Part shown: in pieces, positions 58,126 to 64,000 of the stretch
Layout: every line of letters starts with the position of its first letter
Numbering within the stretch: position 1 is the stretch's first letter
NCBI RefSeq assembly: GCF_040195635.1
Contig: NZ_JBEFTX010000013.1
Span: 176,635 to 240,634 of the forward strand
Direction of reading: 5' to 3'
Length of the DNA: 64,000 nt
From: Thermasporomyces sp040195635
GTDB lineage: Bacteria; Actinomycetota; Actinomycetes; Propionibacteriales; Actinopolymorphaceae
Made by a program: the position numbers and the translations under genes
Notes under the pieces: model-generated
What the model saw: only the letters and a program-made list of their open reading frames with translations
Databases searched by the model: none
Told to the model about the DNA's origin: nothing

Positions 58126-58740
58126 ATGGTGCCACCGACGTCCGGCACGGCCGGCGAGAAGGAGATCCTGCACGCCTGGCTGGAGCAGCACCGCGACGCC
58201 GTGCTGTGGAAGCTCGAAGGGCTGGACGCCGTTCAGCTGCGCCGGCCGATGACCCATCCGACGGGGACCAACCTGCTCGGACTCGTCAAGCATCTCGCCG
58301 GCATGGAGGCGGCGTGGCTGTGCGGGCCGTTCGGGCGGGAGACCGACCCGATGCCGTGGTACGAAGGTGAGCGCGGCATGCATGGCGACGACATGTGGGC
58401 CGCGCAGGACGAGTCGGCCGACTTCATCGCCACGCTCTATCGCCGCACCTGCGCCGTCGCCGACCAGACGATCAGCGAACTCGACCTCGACGCCACGGGT
58501 ACGCGATGGACGGGCGAGAAGATCTCGTTGCGCTACGCGCTCATCACCATGGTCGGGGAGACCGCCCGTCACGCGGGGCACGCCGACATCGTCCGCGAGC
58601 TCCTCGACGGCACGATCGGCGCCTTCCGGGACATGCCGTACGCGGACGGTTCGGACGAGGAGTTCTGGCGGTCGTACCTCGCTCGGATGCGAGCGGGCAC
58701 CGGTACGGAGGACGCCGCGGGCGACGGGTCGGCGCGCTGA
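58126..58740 (+). CDS. DinB/DUF664-family protein
   Basis: A 204-residue four-helix protein. LLGLVKHLAGMEAAWLCG and ETARHAGHADIVRELLDG supply the metal-binding histidines of the DinB-like superfamily, which includes mycothiol- and bacillithiol-dependent enzymes. The ATG at 58126 is preceded by GGAGGGAAG. Function unknown. It is divergent from the GNAT-FtsJ gene. Confidence 0.9.
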   Translation: MVPPTSGTAGEKEILHAWLEQHRDAVLWKLEGLDAVQLRRPMTHPTGTNLLGLVKHLAGMEAAWLCGPFGRETDPMPWYEGERGMHGDDMWAAQDESADFIATLYRRTCAVADQTISELDLDATGTRWTGEKISLRYALITMVGETARHAGHADIVRELLDGTIGAFRDMPYADGSDEEFWRSYLARMRAGTGTEDAAGDGSAR

Positions 58741-58784
58741 AGGTTCCCTTCGATCGTCGTGAGAGTCCTGGGTACGGTGCTGGG

Positions 58785-59273
58785 GTGCACATCCGTGACT
58801 ATGGCGACGGCGACTGGCCGTCGATCTGGCCCATCTTCGGCGAGATCGTCGCCGCGGGGGAGACCTACGCCTACGACCCGGACTGGACGTCGCCTGAGGC
58901 GGAGGCCATCTGGGTCGAGCGCCCACCCGGGGCGACGGTCGTGGCGGTCGAGGACGACGGGCGGATCGTGGGTACGGCGAAGATGGGTCCCAACCGTCCG
59001 GGGCGGGGCTCGCACGTCGCCACGGCGAGTTTCATGGTCGCCCGCAGTGCGCGCGGTCGAGGAGTCGGTCGGGCGCTCGGGGGACACGTACTCTCCTGGG
59101 CCCGCGACCACGGCTATGCCGCGATGCAGTTCAACGCCGTCGTGGAATCCAATCTCGCCGCCGTACGCCTGTGGAAGGCGATCGGGTTCGAGATCATCGG
59201 GACGGTGCCCGAGGCGTTCGAACACCCCACGCTCGGACGCGTCGGCCTCCACGTCATGTACCAGCGCCTCTGA
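58785..59273 (+). CDS. GNAT N-acetyltransferase
   Basis: A 162-residue acetyltransferase. The acetyl-CoA loop is ARSARGRGVGRALG, and NAVVESNLAAVRLWKAIGFE with IIGTVPEAFEHP is typical of the phosphinothricin/amino-acid acetyltransferase group. It starts at a GTG and lacks a ribosome site; TACGGT about 10 nt upstream suggests a leaderless transcript. Substrate unknown. Confidence 0.9.
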   Translation: MHIRDYGDGDWPSIWPIFGEIVAAGETYAYDPDWTSPEAEAIWVERPPGATVVAVEDDGRIVGTAKMGPNRPGRGSHVATASFMVARSARGRGVGRALGGHVLSWARDHGYAAMQFNAVVESNLAAVRLWKAIGFEIIGTVPEAFEHPTLGRVGLHVMYQRL

Positions 59274-59347
59274 CCCGGTGTTTCTGGGCGCGTGTCGACC
59301 AGCGTGGCTATGGTCCACGACCCTAGGTCCTTCGGTTCGCGACTGGA

Positions 59348-59680
59348 TCATTCGTGGTCGAGCACGCAGAACAGGTTTCCCTCAGTGTCGCGGAGCACCA
59401 GGAAGTCCGCCCCATCCGGATAGGGCCAGTCGGGCACCCGTTGCGCGCCCAGGGAGAGGAGCCGCTCGACCTCGGCCTGCTGTTCGGCACGATCCGCGGT
59501 GTGAAGATCCAGGTGCGTACGATCCCGCTGGTACAGCGCCAGGCTCGGGCCGTCACCGCCAGGCGGAACCAGGATGTCCGCGGCCCGGGGGTGTGGTGTG
59601 TAGCCGAGTGCGGCCGCCCAGAACTGGGCGGCGCGCTTCCAGTCGGTTGCGTTCAGGCAGATCACTCCGATGCTCACCAT
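59348..59680 (-). CDS. VOC-family (glyoxalase-like) protein
   Basis: A 110-residue single-module protein, starting MVSIGVICLNATDWKRAAQF. It has FWAAALGYTP, HLDLHTAD and FLVLRDTEGNLFCVLDH, the two-strand VOC metal-site pattern. Related VOC sequences lie at 59791 and 60370. Substrate unknown. Confidence 0.88.
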   Translation of the reverse strand: MVSIGVICLNATDWKRAAQFWAAALGYTPHPRAADILVPPGGDGPSLALYQRDRTHLDLHTADRAEQQAEVERLLSLGAQRVPDWPYPDGADFLVLRDTEGNLFCVLDHE

Positions 59681-59790
59681 GGGTCAGCTCCTTGGCTCTG
59701 GCTCGCGGAGAAGCGGAAGCGACGTCGGATCCAGCGTGGCAGTCGTACGGGACATCCTCTGTCCTGTTCAGCCACGAAAGGGCATAGGGG

Positions 59791-59864
59791 GCGCCGTCGT
59801 TTTGGGTGCTGGCCGATCCGGACGGAACAAGGCCTGCCTGTGCACCTGGCAGGGCCGCCTCTGA
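59791..59864 (+). pseudogene. Remnant of a VOC gene 3' end
   Basis: The frame reads APSFWVLADPDG and, after a one-base shift, NKACLCTWQGRL and stop. This matches the C-terminus of the fusion gene downstream (APSFWVLSDPDGNTIRLCTW). Nothing upstream in 59681-59790 extends it. It is the leftover of a second VOC gene. The rest of the 345-bp spacer (59681-60025) holds no gene I can support. Confidence 0.7.
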
Positions 59865-60025
59865 AAAGTCCTGCCAGGGCAGGACGCCGAACGTCCGGAC
59901 AGCTCGCACATCGACCAAGGATGGCGAGAAACAGGACACAGCGCTGGCCGGTTAGCTCCCCTATCGTGAGCAGCCATGACCGCGAACCACACCGCGTTTG
60001 GACACCACGTTGGGAGAGCGGAGCG

Positions 60026-60731
60026 ATGAGCACTGAGGCGCTGACCGGGCAGCAGGTCGCCGATGCCGGACTCGATGGCTGGGCGTTCCTTCTCTACTAC
60101 GGTCAAGGCGGGCTCGAGACCCGGATTCACACCAAGGACTTCGTCACCAGCCTGAAGGTCGTCAATGCGATCGGGGAGGCTGCTGAGGAGTTGAACCACC
60201 ATGCCGAACTCGACCTCCGTACGTCTCGGGTCGACGTCCGGCTGAGCAGCCGCGACGGCGGCGGCGTGACCGAGCGCGACCTCAGGCTCGCCCGCCGGGT
60301 CTGCGACATCGCCGCGGCAGCGGGCGCCGAACTCGAGTGCCGAAGCGTTTCTCGGATCGAGTTTGGCCTGGACACCCCGGACTACCCCGAAGATCGCGCC
60401 GTTCTGGGCCGCGGTGCTGGACAGGCACCACGTCCTCGGCAACGACGAATGGGGTGACGTGGGCGACCAGCACCACGCACTGCCGCTGATCTACTTCCAG
60501 CGCTCCAGTAGCGAACAGCCCCGGCCACGCTGGCATCCCGACGTCTGGGTCGACCCCGCACAGGTACAGCCGCGGATCGACGCCGCCCTCGCCGCCGGCG
60601 GAACACTGGTCAGTGACCAACATGCACCGTCGTTCTGGGTGCTCTCCGACCCGGACGGCAACACGATCCGCCTGTGCACCTGGCAACCAGGCGACACCGT
60701 CCTCTGCGACTCGCAATACCGACCGGGATGA
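60026..60731 (+). pseudogene. Pterin-4a-carbinolamine dehydratase-VOC fusion, frameshifted
   Basis: The ATG at 60026 (behind GGGAGAGCGGAG) reads MSTEALTGQQVADAGLDGWA, then a PCD-like domain with AEELNHHAELDLRTSRVDVR. At a run of four C near 60384-60388 the frame shifts by +1. The second part, IAPFWAAVLDRHHV to SFWVLSDPDGNTIRLCTW, is a VOC domain ending at 60731. Related actinobacterial proteins have both parts in one chain, so one extra C, or a base-calling error, explains the break. PCD dehydrates 4a-hydroxytetrahydrobiopterin. Confidence 0.78.
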
Positions 60732-60958
60732 CCTCTCAAGACCTCACTGGGTTCGCCGTGCTGACGCTCAACTGCAGCAGGACGTGACGGCGTAACTCAG
60801 TGGTGGCGCCAGCTACGCCGGTGTCAGACTTCGCTGAATGCATGATCCCGAAATCGTCCCCCTGCTTGGCGTGCGGTGGCCCGTGATCGATCACCGGTTC
60901 GCCCAAGCCCGTCTTCAGGGCCTGGGTTGGACGATGTGTGGTCGGGGGACTGGGCTTA

Positions 60959-61832
60959 GAGATCAGTTCAGAATGAGTCGGCGTGTCGTGCGTGACCTGG
61001 GTCGGATGATGATCAAGGGTGTGGTGGGTGTGTGATGAGGTACTCACCGACGAGTTGTGGGCTCGGCTGGAGCCGTTGACTCCGGTGCCGCCGCGGCGTT
61101 TCCGATTTCCTGGCCGCCGGCGGTGCAGTGATCGGGCCGCGCTGGAAGGCATCTTGTACGTGACCCGAACCGGTATCGGCTGGACAAGCTGCCGACGAAG
61201 CTGTTCGGCGCCTCGGGTGCGACTTGCTGGAGGCGGCTGGCCGAATGGCAGGAAGCTGGTGTGTGGCAACGGTTACACGAGACGCTCTTGGCCGAGCTGC
61301 GCGCCGCCGGACTGCTCGAACTCACCGATGCGCTGGTTGATTCCTCGCATCTGCGTGCCCTCAAGGGGGGGACCACACCGGTCCCAGCCCGGTCGACCGT
61401 CGCAAGATCGGTTCCAAACACCACCTGATCACCGACGCGGCCGGCATCCCGCTGGCGGTCAGGCTCACCGGCGGGCATCGCAACGACGTCACTCAGCTGA
61501 TTCCGCTCATCGATGCCATCCCCGCAATCCGCGGACTGGTCGGACGGCCATGGCGACGGCCACAACGCCTCTACGCCGACCGCGGCTACGACCACGACAA
61601 GTACCGTCACCTGGTTCGAGCCAAGAACATCACGCCGGTCATCGCCAGACGCGGCACCGCGCACGGATCCGGCCTCGGTGTGTCCGCTGGCCGGTCGAGC
61701 GGACCTTCGCCTGGCTTCACGGGTTCACACGACTACGCATCCGCTACGAACGCCGAGCAGACATACACCAAGCACTCCTCAACCTCGCCTGCTCCATCAT
61801 CTGCCTACGCAAACTCATTCTGAACTGATCTC
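60959..61832 (+). mobile_element. IS5-family insertion sequence, complete ends, inactive transposase
   Basis: The element is 874 bp. Perfect 20-bp terminal inverted repeats GAGATCAGTTCAGAATGAGT (60959-60978) and its complement (61813-61832) are flanked on both sides by the 3-bp direct repeat TTA (60956-60958, 61833-61835). Size, TNA-type target duplication and transposase type fit the IS427 group of IS5. Intact ends and target duplication suggest a fairly recent insertion. Confidence 0.9.
61019..61828 (+). pseudogene. IS5-family transposase, frameshifted
   Basis: Pieces in three frames make up the transposase: EVLTDELWARLEPLTPVPPR up to RTGIGW; then DKLPTKLFGASGATCWRRLA and ALVDSSHLRALKGG (first catalytic Asp); then DHTGPSPVDRRKIGSKHHLI and LYADRGYDHDKYRH (second Asp); then RWPVERTFAWLHGFTRLRIR (Glu). 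The break at the run of seven G (about 61365-61371) matches a programmed frameshift site. Single-base losses near 61185 and 61680 look like true mutations. The element is therefore probably not autonomous. Confidence 0.82.
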
Positions 61833-61959
61833 TTATCCTCGATCCGTGGAGCCGCTGGCGTGACCGTCCTTGGTCGACATGAGCTGTGCGGGGCGCAGGT
61901 GGGCGTGGCGTATCTGCTGGTCTGCCCAGCTGTTCCATTGTGGGTTTTCCGGTCGGGCC

Positions 61960-62150
61960 TGCGCCGCACTCGTGGTCCAAGGCTACGCCGCTGTTCGATG
62001 ACGAGCGCCTCGTGTCGTGCGCAGGGCTGGCCCCGGTGATGGGGTTGGCCGAGCGGCGGGCCTGTCGGAGCTGGTTTTGAGCAAGGTCGCCATCGGCGCG
62101 ACCAGGGTGAAGTCAGCTGGGGCCAACCCGGCAGGCAAGCGCCGTTGCAG
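61960..62150 (+). pseudogene. IS1380-family transposase fragment
   Basis: Plus-strand frames read LFDDERLVSCAGLAPVMGLA followed, after a one-base shift, by AGLSELVLSKVAIGATRVKS then AGANPAGK. This is the N-terminal portion of IS1380-type transposases. No downstream catalytic domain or terminal repeat was found. The surrounding 568 bp (61833-62400) hold no other gene I can support; a minus-strand stretch at 61805-62290 is open but unrecognised. Confidence 0.65.
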
Positions 62151-62400
62151 AGGAGCTCGTCGTCCAGGGGCCCGGTCCTGACCAGCTTCCGGCGGTCAGT
62201 GAATAACGGGGCCCGGACAATGGCGCCGTGACTGGTTGTGGCCTCTACCGATCGGGTGGCCGTGGGACGTTGGATGCGGCCGACATCCAACGTTCCTGGG
62301 CCAGGGCTTGCAGCGGTTTACTGTCGGCCATGGGCAGCCTGGACCACGCTGGTCCAATAAGACGTGAGTCCTTGGCCGTCTAGGTCCTTGGTCGGACCAC

Positions 62401-63606
62401 TCAGCTAGGCGGCCTAGGCGGCAGCTCGACATCTACGACGCCCCAGAAAGCGTACTTGGCGGTGAACTCGTCTGTGAACAGCAACGGAGCGCCGCTTTCG
62501 CGTCGCCAGCTGCCACCGTCATTCATCCCCCAGAACGAGACGGAGAACAGGCTGTCGGCGTGCTCTCGGAAGACCCGGAAAGCGTCGCGGTAGAAGTAGC
62601 CCTGCTCGACCAGTCTCGGTTGGGTCACCGGGACCCCGGTTGGCACATCGAGCTCGGTGACGGCCTGTTCCAGGCCGAGGGCCGCGACATCGTCGAGTGC
62701 GGCGTCGAGGGCCGCGATCGGGGTGGTGAGGTTGACGTGGAACTGGTGGCCGACAGCGTCCAGCGGTGCGCCGCGTCCCCGCAGCCGCTCGACCAGCGCG
62801 AGATACCGTGCCCGCTTGCCAGCGTTCTCGGTGCCGTAGTCGTTGATAAACAACGTCACTGGCCGGTCCGCCGAACGATCGGCGTAGACCTTGTTGAACG
62901 CCCTATCCGCATACTCAAACGCAAGGTCGACGAACTCCTCGCCGAGCACCCGATACCAGTCGCTGCGCCGCATGCCGTCGGCGTGAGACGTGCCGTTGTC
63001 GATCACCTCGTTCACCACTTCCCAGGCGACCAGTGGGTTGGTATCCGAGCCGAACGGTCCCCAACCCATCGCCAGATACCTCGCCACCGAGAAGATGTGG
63101 GTGCGCATGCGCCCGCGCAGGATCTCCTGGTCTGCCGGGGAGTTTGTGAGCGGCGCGCCGTCGTCATTCTGGAAGAACCAGGCAGGCGTCTGGGCATGCC
63201 ACACCAGTACGTGGCCATAGACTCGCATACCGTGGGCCTGCGCGTAGTCCATGATCTCCGTCGCCCCGGCGCTGCCGACGAACTGCTTGGCATCGTTGTA
63301 CCAGGCATACGGCTTCGTATAATTCTCGCCAGTCATCTGGCTAAAGTGCCGTGAGAGCACCTTCCCCGGCACCCCAATCATGTCCTGGTGCTCAACGCAG
63401 GTGCCGAGCGGGAAGGGAACGGCCTCGTGGAGAGGGTCGAGCGTCAGTGCGTCCTCACCCCCGATCGAGGGTGAGGACGCACGGGCCTTGGGTGCTGCCA
63501 CGGCCGAAGCCGCCGTTGCGGCCAGCGGAATCGCGCCCATTGCGGCCAGAAATGCTCGCCGGGCTGTCGGCTGGCTGGGTGTCGTGTTGTGTGAGCGTGG
63601 CGTCAT
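62401..63606 (-). CDS. Secreted GH10 endo-beta-1,4-xylanase
   Basis: A 401-residue exported hydrolase. Twin arginine Arg16-Arg17 (ARRAFLAAMGAIPLAATAAS) followed by AVAAP predicts Tat export. The GH10 barrel spans about 60-395; acid/base Glu200 in WEVVNEVIDNG, nucleophile Glu318 in AVTELDVPTG, and HVLVWHAQTPAWFF and FSVSFWGMNDGGSW around the substrate cleft. There is no carbohydrate-binding module. It cuts xylan backbones outside the cell. No CebR-like site lies upstream. It sits beside IS remnants, so local rearrangement or gain is possible. Confidence 0.95.
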   Translation of the reverse strand: MTPRSHNTTPSQPTARRAFLAAMGAIPLAATAASAVAAPKARASSPSIGGEDALTLDPLHEAVPFPLGTCVEHQDMIGVPGKVLSRHFSQMTGENYTKPYAWYNDAKQFVGSAGATEIMDYAQAHGMRVYGHVLVWHAQTPAWFFQNDDGAPLTNSPADQEILRGRMRTHIFSVARYLAMGWGPFGSDTNPLVAWEVVNEVIDNGTSHADGMRRSDWYRVLGEEFVDLAFEYADRAFNKVYADRSADRPVTLFINDYGTENAGKRARYLALVERLRGRGAPLDAVGHQFHVNLTTPIAALDAALDDVAALGLEQAVTELDVPTGVPVTQPRLVEQGYFYRDAFRVFREHADSLFSVSFWGMNDGGSWRRESGAPLLFTDEFTAKYAFWGVVDVELPPRPPS

Positions 63607-63643
63607 TGGCCTTTCGCCTCTCGGTTGTGATTATTGGCTACCT

Positions 63644-63889
63644 CTAGTACGTGTTGTCTCGTAGTCGTGCGTCGCCGGAGTCGCTGGTGTACGGGAACCA
63701 CCGAGGCACTCGGTTGTAGGCGGTGAGGCGTCGCGGGCTAGGTGCGTCGGGCTTGCCGTCGTGCCAGGGGCGGCGGTCGGGCGAGGATGTGCTGGAGTCT
63801 GCGGATCGAGACTCGAGGTGGATGTAATCGCCGTCGTTCCAGGTCGAGCCAGTGACCCATTGGATTAGGTCATCTAGGAGAAGTACCAC
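63644..63889 (-). CDS. Short ORF of unknown origin
   Basis: An 81-codon frame whose second half reads WNDGDYIHLESRSADSS then RRPWHDGKPDAPSPRRLTAY and RVPRWFPYTSDSGDARLRDN. The composition is protein-like. It overlaps the end of the partial gene at 63874. It could be the decayed continuation of that gene or a fragment of another glycan-active enzyme. No family recognised. Confidence 0.3.
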   Translation of the reverse strand: MVLLLDDLIQWVTGSTWNDGDYIHLESRSADSSTSSPDRRPWHDGKPDAPSPRRLTAYNRVPRWFPYTSDSGDARLRDNTY

Positions 63890-64000
63890 TGCTCCGGGTT
63901 GGTGTTGGCCGGGCAGGCCCAGATGTGTGACTCCGGGAAGATCTCGGGGATGTTGTGCAGGTTGTTCTTCGCGATGCCGTAGCTCTCCGGGATCCGCACT
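63874..64000 (-). CDS. C-terminal end of a gene entering from the right
   Basis: A minus-strand frame open from the window edge ends with a TAG at 63876-63874. Its last residues read VRIPESYGIAKNNLHNIPEI then FPESHIWACPANTNPEQWYF and S. It is upstream of the xylanase on the same strand. I do not recognise the family from 42 residues; a glycan-active enzyme would suit the context but is not shown. Confidence 0.55.
   Translation of the reverse strand, partial: VRIPESYGIAKNNLHNIPEIFPESHIWACPANTNPEQWYFS

Noticed and set aside
61365..61371. Poly-G frameshift in the IS5 transposase as a disabling mutation
   Set aside because: Frame change at an A/G-rich slippery run before DHTGPSPVDR is normal for this IS group. 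Only the other two breaks are counted as damage.

Overview
This window reads as a chromosomal segment of a GC-rich, hopanoid-making soil actinomycete. The codon bias, frequent GTG starts, a DUF222/HNH-type gene, a GAF-ANTAR regulator, an actinobacterial TadA-associated protein pair, a LytR_C-domain protein and a PrsW protease all point to Actinobacteria. Something near Propionibacteriales (Actinopolymorpha/Kribbella-like) would fit, but the genus is inference and was not tested. No phage, plasmid or CRISPR locus is visible.

Layout. 1-972: 5' part of a DUF222 gene leaving the left edge. 1156-1980: a short-chain dehydrogenase. 2023-11624 (minus): a tight hopanoid operon reading marR, hpnC, hpnD, hpnE, a repeat-born 23-codon mini-ORF, a polyprenyl diphosphate synthase, shc, an HpnG-IspH fusion and hpnH. 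Most junctions overlap, so it runs from prenyl diphosphates through squalene and hopene to adenosylhopane and its hydrolysis. 12039-19356: an orphan WXG-like protein, a MurJ-type flippase, a divergent OmpR-type two-component pair, a CofE-like ligase, a putative 2-oxoglutarate oxygenase and a GAF-ANTAR regulator. 19740-25453: a five-gene family-5 (peptide/oligosaccharide) ABC importer behind a CebR-like operator. 25466-32902: a sugar-lactone oxidase and a fold-III PLP enzyme transcribed divergently, then lacZ-type GH2 overlapping an Mrp-like ATPase, and a dienelactone hydrolase. 32991-35829: a three-subunit transhydrogenase pntAA-pntAB-pntB. 36120-40687: a glycosyltransferase, upp, a small basic protein, and a tadA operon with two TadA-associated paralogues.

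40869-44758: an intact tRNA-Ser(CGA) and, 3.7 kb further on, a 55-bp copy of its 3' half. These bracket an island with a phosphotransferase, a TerC gene behind a candidate Mn2+ riboswitch, and a glycine-zipper protein. 44823-51692: a CPA1 antiporter with a RCK_C tail, a LytR_C protein, a VapB-like protein, and dhaK-dhaL-dhaM in which DhaM carries EIIA, HPr and a full-length Enzyme I. 51712-58740: PrsW, a ParA-like ATPase, a transglycosylase with a repetitive Pro/Asp tail, two methyltransferases (one fused to a GNAT-like domain) and a DinB protein.

58785-64000 is a decaying zone: GNAT and VOC genes, a remnant of a VOC 3' end, a frameshifted pterin dehydratase-VOC fusion, a complete but broken IS5-type element with 3-bp target duplications, an IS1380-like fragment, then a Tat-exported GH10 xylanase and the 3' end of another gene.

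The most novel-looking items are: (i) a dispersed 87-91 bp long-inverted-repeat element present twice, both times between convergent genes; (ii) the HpnG-IspH fusion; (iii) a 68-bp tandem duplication that rebuilt a coupled stop/start junction inside the hopanoid operon; (iv) the tRNA-bounded island; (v) the self-contained DhaM phosphorelay protein.
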